From contig JAQMWT010000679.1 of the NCBI GenBank assembly GCA_029834535.1, positions 1-64,000 on the forward strand: a stretch of DNA of 64,000 bases. Reading direction: 5' to 3'. This document shows positions 35,465 through 46,213 of this stretch, piece by piece. The stretch is from Chrysophaeum taylorii. Taxonomy: Eukaryota > Sar > Pelagophyceae > Pelagomonadales > Pelagomonadaceae. The position numbers were made by a program, and so were the translations under genes. The notes beneath the pieces were generated by a model. The model was not told where the DNA came from. It did no database searches and worked only from the letters and a program-made list of their open reading frames with translations. The first letter of the stretch is position 1; each line of letters opens with the position of its first letter.

Positions 35465-38400
35465 CAAACACCGCGTCGGAGACCGCTGTGCTTATCGAGA
35501 AGCGACGGGCACGCGTCTTCAACCAGCTGAGTGCAACGAATCTAGTCAGCCTGACGTACGCTTACCCTTTCCATAACTGAATCACCTAAATAATCCGATT
35601 CAACGCAGCAACCATCTGCTGCCCTATATACCTTCAACTTTGAAGTTGAGGGGCTACTTACTGGTGTGTTCCAGGTCTTTTTTTTTCGTTCTCGCAAGAA
35701 GTGCAGTGCACTCGAGTGCACCGTTGCCCCAGGTTATCATGTCTGCCAAAGGGGGGGAAAGGGATTCACTAAAAAATCCCCCTAGTTGCGCGTGCTCGCC
35801 ACCGAAAAAACGCTCGGCGCCATGCATGGCGACCATGCGTCGTCGCACGCTCCCGGCGAGATGACCCAGCGCGTCTGCGGCTCTTTCTTGGAGAGGAGAA
35901 TATCCCATTGGCGGCGGCCCCGCTCGACGGTCGCGGCGTAGTTTTGCTCAGAGAACCTCCACTTGCCTGGGGTATTAAACAACGCAAACAAAAAGCAAAA
36001 GGATCATAATTTTGCGAGACAAGTAAGGCGTGCCCAAAAGGTGAGGGTAGCAATGCCGGTCCTGGTGTGTGCGAGTGCCCGGGGCTATATATACCCCTGT
36101 GGTGCCGTCTTAGGTTATAGTCTCAGCGAGAGCCGTTGAGTGCTGGTGCTTTTACGCCGCGTTTGATAAGGGCGGGGTTATCCTCGTCGTCGCTTGCACG
36201 CGGTGTTGGAAGTGGATACGGCCAGCTTGCCTAGAAACCCGGCCTAAATGAGCCAGCTGGTCGAGTTTACCTCGCAGTGGGCGCTCCCGGAGGAGCTACT
36301 GGGCCGATTCATGCCCCCGACTTCGCCGGCGATTATGGCGCCGTTGTTGGCTGCGTAGGTTGGCACCTATTCGCCTCCCGGGCGGGCCGGTCGGCAGCCG
36401 GAACGTTCGCAGTGGGACGGGGTATGGCCGGGGGGCGAAGACGGAAGGTTATCGACGAGTTGGTTGTCAGTCACATCGCGGTCTCCTCGTCGCATGGCGA
36501 CAAGCTTGATGGTCACTCTCCGCCGACCGACCTTTCGGCGCTCCTCGTCTACAGGCCCGTGATTCCGGACTGGCTCCTGTCGGTCCGGCCTGGCTCCCAT
36601 GCTCGGGAGAGGTCTGAAGTTAGTTAGTTAGTTAGTTGGCTGCGTTATGGACTCGGACCCCATGGGTAAAAAAAAAGCCTCGACTTAAAAAGTAACGGCT
36701 ATTGTGCCAGTCGCTTCCGCAACGCTGCGCGTACCACCACTTCCCACTAACCTGGCATGGGTTCTTCTCTGACGTCGCGGCGTTGTTTTTACGTAGTAGG
36801 ATTGATGCAACGCCAGTAGGAAGCTACAGCGAGCAGAACGTACACCTCAGACGGTCGAGTGCGATGCTCCTTCGTGGATGACGTCCCCCGGGCAAACGCC
36901 CACTTTTCTGAATGCACACTTTTGTTCTTCGTCACTCGATATTCGTGGGTGCCCGCCTGTTTTACATCAGCTTTATCCTGGCGAAGTACCTGGTGCGGTG
37001 CCACGGCCCGGTCGAGGCTTTATTATTCTCATTATTATGGTTTGCAACTCAGTATTATACCGACCAACTGTCAGTGGCAGCTGGTGCTTCGTCTTTGCGG
37101 CCTCGTTTTTCGCCCCAGACGAATGAACTGAGGCGGTTCATTTAGCCTCTCCTGCCCGGGATTGTCCTCTTCTGCGCCCGCGGATCCCAGGTCGACTCCG
37201 GGGACATCCGTGGCACCCCACCGACACCTTCTTGTTCTGCTGTATCGCTTCGGCGACGGGTTTGCCCTGCGACCATCGCTGATGGATTTTCTAGCAGCAG
37301 CGTGCTCGGACGGTCGGCAAAGTCCGCGGATATCCATCGCAAGCTGATTCGCTCCCGTGCGAGGTTTGTTCGAGCGAGGTTTGTTCGACGGTTCCTGGCG
37401 AAGTTTGTTTGACAGGTCCTGGCGGTCCGGACGAGGCCAATTGTCACAAAGGAGCGGCCTGCGATTTTCATCTTTGACAATCCCGAACGGCGAGCTTATA
37501 ATTTGGGGCAGAACCGCAGGCCTTCGGTCAGTTCACGGTGACGCTCGACGATCGCGAGTTCAGGGGGCGGTCCTGCTTGAATAGGCCGGTTTTCGACCAT
37601 GTTTCTCCCGCGCGAAAAGGGAACTCCGTATGAACGAGAATGCAGCCACTCGATCCAGAGACACTCTGCAAATTCCAGATGCCAACGAAGAGCTGGTACT
37701 TCCTCGCTCAAGACCGTGGCGAATGGCGATAGATCACCAACGCGCCCTAAATTTCCCTTTTATACCCCTCGTATGAGTGCCCTGCGATGCTGATCACGCA
37801 CGCCGCGGCGCTGGGATAAGCCTGCGCCCCATGCATTGGCTGGTCTCTATTTTGTTCCTTTGTTTGTTCGTTCGCTCTCTCCCGCGAAAGCGAATTCCTT
37901 AAGAACGAAAGTACATCCATTCGATCCATAGGGTCACCCATTTCCCTGTAGTGGCGTCTCGCTATCACTTTTCGAATAATGTTCGATGGTGGCGATCCAT
38001 CCGGCGTGGTGGTCTTCCGACAGAGTTTCTATCTCTTGCACATTGAACTCGCCCGACTCCCCGCTGTCGTTCAATACTTTCGCTGGTGCATCGACGTTGC
38101 CTTAAGCCACGCACTCGCATTCTACCGCATTCTTCCGTTTTTTTCACCTCGGCCTTGAGCTGGGCGAGGGCCTGGCGTGCGTAGCGACTGAGACCGAGAG
38201 TCGTCCGCGAAATCGCCATGGGCGGTGGACGACCCTGGATTGAGCTCGAACAACCAGCTGCAAGAATACCGTTCGGCCGTGGGTTGGCCCGCAAACGGCC
38301 CGTGGTGGAATATCTTGTCACCCTAATAAGAATTTCGGCTATGTTAGATACCACGATGTGCGTAGATGATAATGTGTGGCCCGAAAAAGACTGGCGCCGA

Positions 38401-38902
38401 CACTAGGGAAAAAAAAACGCGCGTTGTTCCCTCGTCTCGGCCTCCTCTCCACGACATTCCGCGACCGCCGAGAGCGTCGCGGTGCTTTGGAGGACGCCCT
38501 AGGTACTAGTAGTACATATAGTGTCCAGAACCAACCCCATTGTGGCGGCAACTCCTGCTCGCTGAGGCTTACCCCATTCGTCAAGGCTTATTTATACCCG
38601 TTCAACGAGACGCCTTTTCTTACTTTCCTTATGGTGTCATGGGATTTCATCCTATTGACGCCACGCTGTTCTCTCGAGAAGAGTGTATCTTGCTATCATA
38701 AATCAACTAGCCATCCTCAAGTTGAGAGGCTTGGTGAGCGTGAGAAAAGTGTTGCGGCGACGCGTATCCGGCCCAGAGTCAGTATTGACCTCGAGTAGAG
38801 AGGTCTCCGGCGTGTTGGCGAGTTACCCCAGCGTCAGCGGGTCGAGAACGTTTTTCTAGTACGCCACACCCATTGTCGACTTTTAAAACCCCGAACGTTA
38901 TT
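35465..38902. other. Gene-poor stretch with repeat copy and unassigned fragments
   Basis: Contains a SINE-like copy (36353-36637), short tandem GAGGTTTGTTCGA-type repeats near 37360-37420, and a pair of similar segments near 37605-37665 and 37880-37935. A minus-strand fragment at 35782-35991 (WRFSEQNYAATVERGRRQWD) looks protein-like but is unidentified. Other minus-strand frames at 37142-37711 and 37965-38354 match nothing I know. Confidence 0.4.
36353..36637 (+). repeat. SINE-like repeat copy with (TTAG)n tail
   Basis: Matches 29702-30054 in the opposite orientation, ending GGTCTGAAGTTAGTTAGTTAG. Similarity stops at about 36353. The upstream part (36240-36352) differs from the other copies. 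Confidence 0.7.
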
Positions 38903-39775
38903 ATGTTCGCGGCGGTACGACGACGCTTGCTTACCCTCGTTCGAATGTTATTCTTTCGCGGGCTCGTGGTGTCGCTTGCGGTCGCGTCGTGTCGCGCCGC
39001 GGTCGGGAGCGGCGCGGCGAGCGGCGGCAGCAACACGGTGCCATACTCATACTCTTTGACGACATTCGATCCGTCGGGTCGACTCCAGCAGCTCGAGTTC
39101 GCGTTGCGCGCCGTGGAGCGCGCTCCGGGCGCCGCAGCGGTCATCACGGGCGACGGGGTCGTGGTGGCGACGTGGTCGACGGGCTCGGCGCCGAGTCTCC
39201 ACGTGTGCCGTGTCACCGAGAGCATCGCGATGACGTACGCGGGCTTGGAAGCCGACTTCCGCGCGCTCGCGGCAAAGTGCATGACGATGGCGGTCGATCA
39301 CCGGCGGGATTACGGCACCGACATCACCGTCTCCGGGCTCGCCGACGACCTGAGCGGTCTCGTGCAGGAGCACACCCAGGTCGCCGGGCTCCGGCCTTTC
39401 GGCGCGACCGTGCTGCTCGCGGGCAGAGACGAGTACGGCGTCGACATCGTGAAGATTGATCCGTCGGGCTGGATGTCCCCCTGGCGCGCGACGGCCGTCG
39501 GCAAGAACGCCCCCGAGCTCGAAGATGCGCTCGCGGACGCGCTTCCCACCCTGCGGACGGTCGAGGATGCCGTTGCATTTTTCAAGGACAAGTCGCCCGT
39601 TATGACAGCAGCCTTGTTTCGCGACGTCGATTCCGAAGACGGACGCGACGACGAGACTCCTGCGAAACCCCGCCGTCGTTTCCACACTTCGCTCGCTGTC
39701 GTTCGACGATCCGAAGGCTCAAAGGCCCTTCTTTTTTCGAGCATCGATGACTTCGAGGCAGCGAACTCGCATTAA
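38903..39775 (+). CDS. 20S proteasome alpha2-type subunit with N-terminal signal peptide
   Basis: A 290-residue protein. From residue 47 on it is a proteasome alpha subunit, closest by eye to alpha2/PSMA2: YSYSLTTFDPSGRLQQLEF is the alpha-specific N-terminal helix motif. LAGRDEYGVDIVKIDPSGW and WRATAVGKN also match, but many positions are substituted, so it is a diverged paralogue. The unusual part is the leader: MFAAVRRRLLTLVR, then the hydrophobic MLFFRGLVVSLAVASCRAA, which reads as a signal peptide or anchor. Known alpha2 subunits lack one. It could direct the protein to the ER, the periplastidal space or the plastid. The ATG at 38903 is the first in frame. Convergent with nucleoredoxin, 246 bp between ends. 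Confidence 0.8.
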   Translation: MFAAVRRRLLTLVRMLFFRGLVVSLAVASCRAAVGSGAASGGSNTVPYSYSLTTFDPSGRLQQLEFALRAVERAPGAAAVITGDGVVVATWSTGSAPSLHVCRVTESIAMTYAGLEADFRALAAKCMTMAVDHRRDYGTDITVSGLADDLSGLVQEHTQVAGLRPFGATVLLAGRDEYGVDIVKIDPSGWMSPWRATAVGKNAPELEDALADALPTLRTVEDAVAFFKDKSPVMTAALFRDVDSEDGRDDETPAKPRRRFHTSLAVVRRSEGSKALLFSSIDDFEAANSH

Positions 39776-39917
39776 TACTAGTAATAACCTTCCTTGATGA
39801 ATAATACGTTACCGCGCCGAACAAACAGCGAAGGAAGGACAGTCATGTTCTTCGCTGTATTGTTCCATCTTCGCTGTATTGTTCCGTCCACGACCGAGTC
39901 GAATAAGAAACAACATC

Positions 39918-39940
39918 CCTGCTGCTGCTGCTGCTGCTGC
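39918..39940. repeat. (CTG)n microsatellite
   Basis: Seven to eight CTG triplets between the convergent proteasome and nucleoredoxin genes. A shorter run follows at about 39977-39985. Confidence 0.9.
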
Positions 39941-40021
39941 TTGCGCTCGCGGGGAAAAAAACAACAACATCCGTGCTGCTGCTTAAGAAGCTTGCGCTCA
40001 CCGAAAACAAAGATAATATTA

Positions 40022-41266
40022 CTATCCGAGCTGCTTGCGCTCGCCAGGATTCGCGACGAAGGCGCGGAGCGTGTCCGTCGTGATTTTGGGGATTTCGGCG
40101 ACGTAGTAGGCGCCGTTATCGGGGATGTCGAGCACGACGACGGTGGGCTCGTCGGCACTGGCGGCGAGGTCGACGAGGCTACGGATGCGGCCGACCGTAG
40201 GATCGGATGCCGTTGTGGCATAAAAGAAGATGGTGTCCGCATCATTTTCCGCCTCGAGCGCGACAGCCTTGAGGGCGTCGACGCAGCGCGTTTGGACGTC
40301 GGGGTCGCACAACTCGCAGAGAACGACGAGAGCCTTGGCTTCGTTGATATCTTTGCCTTTGCAGGAGATGGTCGACGCGACGTCGGCATAGGGCTTTGGC
40401 TTCCAGCCGTTCGGGAAGGTCTTGATGCCGTCGGGGTCGGCGACGTTGGCGCGAGCCTCGGTAGTAATCGTCTCGCGCTTTCCGTCGACCTCCGGGCCGA
40501 GAAGGACGAGAGTGGGGATTCCGGCGACGTCGTAGGCCTTCGAAAGCGCCTCCTTGGCGTCGCGGGCCTCGAAGGGTAACGCGAGCCACGGCATCTCCGC
40601 GTAGTACTCCTCGAACGCTTCGGCGCTCTTGTCGCTCGACGCGAAGACGAGTTCGAAGTTGGCGTCCTCGACCTCCTTGAGCTTGTTGTAAAATGTCGCG
40701 AGCTGCGGCGTGAAGCCGCGGCACGGCGGGCACCAGTGCGCCGAAAAATACACGAGGAGATGTTTCCCGGCGAGCGACGCGGTCCGCACGGGGCCGGCCT
40801 TGCCGCGCAGCTCGGGGACCGCCGCGAGGATCTCGACGACAGACTTTGGCCTCCACGGGAATCCCGGGCGATCCCCGCTCACTCCCTCGCGCGCATCCTT
40901 GGTGATGAGCTCGCCCGTCGCGCCGTCGACCAGCACGAGCGTCGGAATCCCGCGAACCCCGTACTTGCTCGACAACGCGCTCTTGAGCTCGCGCTCCTCG
41001 AACGGCAACGCGACCCACGGCATCTCGTCCTTGTACTCGTTGAACGAGGCCTCGTCCCTGTCCGAGGATACGAACACGATCTCGAACTTCTTCGCATCCT
41101 TGATCTCCGTGTAGAACTTGGCGAGCTGCGGCGTGAACCCGCGGCACGGACCGCACCAGTGCGCGCTGAAATACAGGCCGACCACCTCCTTGCCTTGCAG
41201 CACCTTGCTTGTGGGTTCTACCTCGCCCGACCTCGTCACCAGCTTGGACCCAACGAGCGCTTCCAT
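40022..41266 (-). CDS. Nucleoredoxin (two thioredoxin-like domains)
   Basis: A 414-residue thiol oxidoreductase. Domain 1 has HWCGPCRGFTPQL near residue 37 and domain 2 has HWCPPCRGFTPQL near residue 178. Each is followed by the nucleoredoxin-type ...FVSSDRDEASFNEY / FASSDKSAEAFEEYY segment, a cis-Pro loop (GIPTLVLV, GIPTLVLL) and a GWKPK/FPWRPK turn. A third, diverged domain without active cysteines follows. The family reduces disulphides in cytosolic or nuclear clients. No targeting signal is visible. The ATG at 41266 is divergent from the PAP/fibrillin gene with 151 bp between starts, so they probably share regulatory DNA. Intronless. Confidence 0.9.
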   Translation of the reverse strand: MEALVGSKLVTRSGEVEPTSKVLQGKEVVGLYFSAHWCGPCRGFTPQLAKFYTEIKDAKKFEIVFVSSDRDEASFNEYKDEMPWVALPFEERELKSALSSKYGVRGIPTLVLVDGATGELITKDAREGVSGDRPGFPWRPKSVVEILAAVPELRGKAGPVRTASLAGKHLLVYFSAHWCPPCRGFTPQLATFYNKLKEVEDANFELVFASSDKSAEAFEEYYAEMPWLALPFEARDAKEALSKAYDVAGIPTLVLLGPEVDGKRETITTEARANVADPDGIKTFPNGWKPKPYADVASTISCKGKDINEAKALVVLCELCDPDVQTRCVDALKAVALEAENDADTIFFYATTASDPTVGRIRSLVDLAASADEPTVVVLDIPDNGAYYVAEIPKITTDTLRAFVANPGERKQLG

Positions 41267-41417
41267 GTCGTCCGTCCTCTTCTCTTGTGCTTCTTATCGT
41301 CTCGTCTCTGGACCTTCCGACAGATAAGGACTAAGGGGAAGCGGAAGAGAAGGTTCGTCGAGACAGGGGAAAGTATTCAATCAGTCCCCTTACTTACCCT
41401 CGAAGATCATAAAGATC

Positions 41418-42221
41418 ATGATCTCGAAGATCCTGATCTTGGCTTCTTGTGTCAGCGCCTTTTGCGTAACGCGCGATGACCGCCAGAAGCGAGTCGTCGG
41501 CCCGCGCGCAACCGCCATCGACGCGGAGACGACGTTGCTAAGGGTCCTGGGGGATGGACGCGTTTCGCTGTCGTCGAGCGAGGAGGCCCTCGTTGCTCAG
41601 TGTCTCGCGGCGCTGCCCGCGTCGACGGCGACCGTCGAGGCGCTCGACGGCACCTGGAGACTCCTCTATACGAGCAAGTCCAACTTCGACGCCAAGAATC
41701 CTCTCGGGCGACGCGTCGACGGCACGGCCCCGGGTATCGAGGGTCTGTTTGCCGCGGCGTTTGGCGACGACGACGACGACGACGACTCGAGGAGGAGTAG
41801 CAGTAGCAGCAGTCCTATCCAGCGCGCACTCACGTCCATCGAGCTAGTTCGGATCGAGCAGGTCATCGACCTCGCGGGCCCGGCCCCCCGCGTCGACCAG
41901 CTCGTCGCCGTCAACGAGGACCTGGGCCTCCGGCTCTCGGCCGCTGCAAGCTTCGACGAGACGAGTGGTCGCATCGATTTCACCTTCGACCAGGCCTACT
42001 TCACCGTCTTCGGGGCGCGCGTCCCTTACCCCGTGCCCTTTCGCCTCCTGGGGGACGAAGCCAAAGGCTGGCTCGACACCTCCTTCGTCTCGCAAAATCT
42101 CCGCGTCTCGCGCGGCAACAAGGGGACCACATTCATCCTTTCGCGGCCGCCTTATTCCTCTCCTCTAGGGGGCAAAGGCGTCGGCGTCGGCGTCGGCGAC
42201 GACCCACCCTCGTCCGCGTAG
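41418..42221 (+). CDS. PAP/fibrillin (plastid lipid-associated) protein
   Basis: A 267-residue protein with a plastid lipid-associated domain: LDGTWRLLYTSKSNFD opens it, VDLAGPAPRVDQLVAV-type beta strands follow, and the end has WLDTSFVSQNLRVSRGNKGTTFIL, the family's conserved closing strand. Fibrillins bind lipids at thylakoids and plastoglobules. The N-terminus MISKILILASCVSAFCV is a short signal peptide with SAF at the cleavage point, the bipartite plastid signal of red secondary plastids. An Asp run and Ser run (about residues 117-133) sit in a loop. Its last 70 coding bases overlap the end of Dph2 on the other strand. Confidence 0.85.
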   Translation: MISKILILASCVSAFCVTRDDRQKRVVGPRATAIDAETTLLRVLGDGRVSLSSSEEALVAQCLAALPASTATVEALDGTWRLLYTSKSNFDAKNPLGRRVDGTAPGIEGLFAAAFGDDDDDDDSRRSSSSSSPIQRALTSIELVRIEQVIDLAGPAPRVDQLVAVNEDLGLRLSAAASFDETSGRIDFTFDQAYFTVFGARVPYPVPFRLLGDEAKGWLDTSFVSQNLRVSRGNKGTTFILSRPPYSSPLGGKGVGVGVGDDPPSSA

Positions 42222-43558
42222 CCGCTCGCGATGCCGTCGCGGCCCTCGACCGCGCGGCCGGGCGGCGTGTCGCCGACTCGCGGGTCGAGACCCCGCCACT
42301 CGCGCTGCCGGAGGAAGGCGATCGCGTCCGTCTGGGCCACGACCAGCGGTCCATCGTCGTACGCGAGGTCGATGCGCGGTGGTTTGGTGACTTGCCGTCT
42401 CTTGTCGTCGAGTGACGCCTCCGCGAGATTGAACGTCGGCACGTCCTCGTCCACCGCCGCGGGGGGGTCATCCTCCGCCCCCTCCCCAGAGAGGAGGGCG
42501 TCTCGCAAATGATTCGAGTAAAAGGGCCGTCGGTCGTTGTCATCCTGCGGCAACCAGGGCTGGGCGCCGAGCGCGACGCGCATCTCGTGGGGCGAGAGGA
42601 CGGGGACGTTGGATTCGCGTCCCAGCGCGGACAGCACGGCGGCGTCGGCGCCGACGACCACGAACGCCTCACACTCGCCAAAATTGGCGAGCTTGGGGGG
42701 CGTCGGATCGCAGAGCGCTAGCGTGTAGGGCGAGCGGCCGGCCGCCCGCAAGTCGGCCTCGCAGGCTCGGGCGACGCGCGCGGCGAGCTCGATGCGGCCA
42801 GCCGAGGCGACGACTACGCCCCATCGCGCGGCCCTCGACGCACGCTGGAGCTGGTGCTGCCGCCGCGCCAGCAAGCGCGTTGGGGCGTCGACGCTCGTCT
42901 TGCGCGCGGCGGGGTCGTAGCCCGCGAACGCGGCGCACGCGCCGCATCGCATCGCGACCTCCGTCGACGCCGCTCCGACAAAGACAACGCGACTCGCTCG
43001 CAGCCGCGGCTCGTCGTACTCCGGCGCGACCAGGCCCCCGACGCTCAGCCCGGGCAGGCCCCCGACAAGCCCCCCGACGTGGTCGGGCAATCGCGCGACC
43101 GTCGCTCCTATGCCCAGTCTCGCCTCGAGAGCGCGAGCGACGCCCCCCGCGCTCCCGCGGTACAAAGGATCGTAAAGCACGAGAACCGGGGCGTCGCCGC
43201 CCGGCAGCGCGGCAACGACCGCCTCGGCCGCACCGTCCACGTCCATATTCGCCTCCTCGGCGAGCACGTACAGCACGGGCGGGCAGCCCTCGGGCGGCGC
43301 CGCGAGGCAGTCGGCACCGTAATGCACGATAAGTTCGGCCTCCACGTGCGCGGCGCCGATGGCGTCTACAACATTGTTCCGCATGCAGTCCCCTAGGACG
43401 TAAAACTTCACCTCGGGGACGCGTTCCTCCAGATCCCACACCACTCTCGGAGCCTCGCTCATCATCGAATCCGGAAACTGCAGCGCAACACGCCGCGCAC
43501 CCAACTCGACGATGGTCGCCACCGTTCGGTCGTATTCGAGCCTTTCGCCACCTTCCAT
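42152..43558 (-). CDS. DPH2: Diphthamide biosynthesis protein 2
   Basis: A 468-residue Dph2-type protein, partner of Dph1 in the first step of diphthamide formation on elongation factor 2 (3-amino-3-carboxypropyl transfer from SAM). Seen: the N-terminal ALQFPDSMMSEAPRVVWDL, FYVLGDCMRNNVVDAIGAAH with the first-domain cysteine, ELIVHYGADCLA, YDPLYRGSAG, and LANFGECEAFVVVGADA in the last domain with the Cys in the expected place, then SPHEMRVALG. The C-terminus is low complexity (SPTPTPTPLPPRGEE). The start is the ATG at 43558. It converges with the PAP/fibrillin gene and overlaps its coding end by 70 bp. Confidence 0.88.
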   Translation of the reverse strand: MEGGERLEYDRTVATIVELGARRVALQFPDSMMSEAPRVVWDLEERVPEVKFYVLGDCMRNNVVDAIGAAHVEAELIVHYGADCLAAPPEGCPPVLYVLAEEANMDVDGAAEAVVAALPGGDAPVLVLYDPLYRGSAGGVARALEARLGIGATVARLPDHVGGLVGGLPGLSVGGLVAPEYDEPRLRASRVVFVGAASTEVAMRCGACAAFAGYDPAARKTSVDAPTRLLARRQHQLQRASRAARWGVVVASAGRIELAARVARACEADLRAAGRSPYTLALCDPTPPKLANFGECEAFVVVGADAAVLSALGRESNVPVLSPHEMRVALGAQPWLPQDDNDRRPFYSNHLRDALLSGEGAEDDPPAAVDEDVPTFNLAEASLDDKRRQVTKPPRIDLAYDDGPLVVAQTDAIAFLRQREWRGLDPRVGDTPPGRAVEGRDGIASGYADEGGSSPTPTPTPLPPRGEE

Positions 43559-44058
43559 TCCTCTAGATATCACAAGACGGCACGACGTACCATCGTCGCG
43601 TTCACCGCGCTGACCTTCTACAAAAAAGCTCTATGTTTTTAACCCAAACCCTCGAGCTTAGCAGACGACCTCTTAACGCACAGTAAAACAAACAAACAAA
43701 CAAACAAACAAACAAACAAACAAACAAACAAACAAACAAACAAACGAACAAAGGGCATCTCGACGTGCTCCCCGCTGACCCTCTCTCTGGCCAGCCATCC
43801 CCAATCATACTGTTTATGCAAGGGGATGCCTTTTTTTTTGGGCGGTTGCGACGTCCTAACCGCAGCAAACAGAAATTCGGGCGTACGACTTGGAGAAGTG
43901 TGGTGTCGGCGGGTGATCTTATCTCTGCAGTCTGGAAGGAGGCCGGTGCTTCTGCCGAAGTTCGCGAATGTGGGGCGAACGGGGACTTGGCCTGAGAAGA
44001 AACACCTCGACAAAGTCCTTCAACCCAGATCATGCCGCCTTGAGCTCTCCGTCGTTCT
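43559..44058. other. Gene-free stretch with (CAAA)n
   Basis: Lies between Dph2 and the AOX 3' end. It contains a long (ACAA)n tract at 43686-43752 and no convincing gene. Confidence 0.6.
43686..43752. repeat. (CAAA)n microsatellite
   Basis: About 16 tandem tetranucleotide units, one with a G. Confidence 0.95.
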
Positions 44059-45411
44059 TTACGTCGCCTTTTGCGGGAGACCAGTAGCTGGACGCCCAAT
44101 CGTAAGCAGGTCGTCGACGTACTTGAGGAGCATCTGGTCGAACTTAGCGGCAGGGTCGTAGAAGGGGTTAATCTGGCCCGGCTTGATGCCGGCGGCGAGG
44201 TGGTTGACGTCACGGTGGTTGGCCTCGTCGGCACGAATAGCCTTCATCAAATCCAGCACAGTGCCATTCTCGCCCAGGTGCCAGTACGCGCGGCCAATGG
44301 CCGGTGCGATTTCCGTGCGCCAGGCAGCGAGGTCGGAACCGCCGGGTGCTGCCTCGATGCCTTTGATGATTTTGGTGTAGGTCGCGCACGCCTCCTCCTC
44401 GACGTATCCGACCAGGCGATGACAGTACGCGGGATTGATCGCGTACGCACCTTGGAAGATAATCACGTCAAGGAGGTTTGAAAAAATACGTACTTCCGAA
44501 AAAACCGGCGAAGGCGACCTGGCCGGCGATGACAGCCCAGCGGAACAGCAATCCAGGCTCGTACAGCCGGATAAAGGTCAATAGGTGGCTGCGCGACGCG
44601 TGCCTCAACGAATATACATTGGCCAAAAAAATTAATCGACTCACAGTTTCTCGTTTTCAGCCTCTTCCAACAGAAGGTTTGTCCAGCCACCGTCTCGCTG
44701 CATGCTGCGCAGCGCGCGAAAGTGGCGGAACATGGCCCCGACAAAACCAGGTACGGCAGCAATGGTCTCGAGGAAAATGGCCCGGAGCATGATCTTCTGC
44801 TGCGTCAGGTCGCCGACGTTCCAGCGCGTGAAAAAATCAAAGTTCCAGCGTAACAGTTTGACGGTGCCAAATGCGATGTTGTCCGTCAAGTTGACCGGAG
44901 GCGTATGCGTGAGCTTGACGTCGAGCTCTTCTTCCGAGTAGACGGGATGGCCTCCGGCGAGGTACTCGACGGAGCACTTGCCGACGCCGAGCGGGTGCTG
45001 TGTCGGCGTCGCGCGGAAATGAAGGTTGGCATCGACGCCGGGCGCCGTCGCTTGGGTGTGGTGCGCGACGTCGACGGCGTGGATGAAGCGGTCGTACGAG
45101 ATGCTCCCGCCTGCCTTGGACGCATAGAACAGCTCGCCGAGTTCTTCGATCTCGCGGTCCTTGAATGTTCCCTTGTGCTTTCGGAGCAACACCTTGAGCT
45201 CTTCCGAGTTGATGCGCCCGTCGTGGTTCGCGTCCGCCTCCATGAGCTCGGCCTTGATCCGTCGCACGGCGCCGACGTCCAAGCTCTGCAACTCGTGAAT
45301 TCCATCCGAGTCCGTCACCGTCAGCTTGCTATTTGTCGAAAGGAACGACACCTGGGGCACCGTTCTCGGCACCGTCCGCGCTGCCCGCACCAACACGCGT
45401 CGCATCATCAT
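44059..45411 (-). CDS. AOX: Alternative oxidase with N-terminal EF-hand
   Basis: Three exons: 45411-44645, 44588-44494, 44450-44059, with introns of 56 and 43 nt (GT...AG). Spliced length is 417 residues. It is the mitochondrial ubiquinol oxidase that bypasses complexes III and IV. All di-iron ligand motifs are present: LET, NEKLHL, VEEEA and RADEANHRD. A presequence (MMMRRVLVRAARTVPRTVP) fits mitochondria. Between presequence and oxidase is an EF-hand whose loop D60-E71 (DANHDGRINSEE) has every Ca-ligand position filled, and a second, degenerate one (ASKAGGSISYDRF). This implies calcium control of the oxidase, which is not a usual AOX feature. Splice sites restore FFGSAYAINP and ENEKLHLLTF exactly. 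Confidence 0.93.
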
Positions 45412-46213
45412 CTTTCTCGCGTTATGTTTTTAGTGCACGCGTTTCGGGATACTCTAAGAAAATGGAGCGGTACTTGTGGGACAGTGTTGGGTAGTATGTA
45501 TGCAAATTTGACGTTGAACCAGGAGGCCCCTTAAGAATCTTCTCTGGGATTTATCCGGTGGAGATGTGCCCTCGCCGGAGGGTGAGCGCACGAGCATTGG
45601 GCGAAACAAAAGTGTGACGCAACGAGAGTGCGAGTGCCGAGATAATATTCGATGGAACGGAAACAGCGCAGCAAAGCCTGGCTCTCGAGAAAGCCCGCGA
45701 GATTTAGCGGGGAATCCGTGGAAATGTCGTGTCTCGAACGCCTGGTGGGCGGAAAGGCACGAGCCTCGGGTGGATGATGCTCCTTTCCTTTCGGCGGATG
45801 CGGAGGACGTATGGCTTGGAGGAAAAGATAGCAAGAGACCAACCAACGCACGTAGCCGCGCACAAACACTGGACGTCGTAAACTTGGCTACCATGAGATG
45901 CGGTGGAGCAGAAAGCACCTCTCAGTACTGGACGGGGCAGGAATAATAAAGAGGATGGAAAAGCGCGCTCCAAGGGGCCTGGCTAGATGCGTCGCTTTTG
46001 GGAACGGTGCTCGTATGCACCAAGATGCCGCGACAAGAGGAGGAACAGGGGAGAAGGCTCTCTCTGTCTCCCTCTCTCGTGTCGACGCGGAACGAGAGCG
46101 CCAAACACGATGCCAGCAAGCAGCGTAGTAGTCGCGTAGCAGTCGCGTAGTAGTCGCCTTTTTTTTCGAGGCAAGTGCTTGAGGAGGCAAGTGCTCTCAA
46201 GCACGCAAAGGGT
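45412..46213. other. Gene-free stretch between AOX and STT3
   Basis: Upstream of AOX and downstream of STT3, both on the minus strand. No gene recognised. Short GTAGTAGTCGC repeats near 46125-46156. Confidence 0.6.

Noticed and set aside
38873-38902. Upstream extension of the proteasome-like gene to 38873
   Set aside because: That codon is TTG. The first ATG in frame is at 38903.
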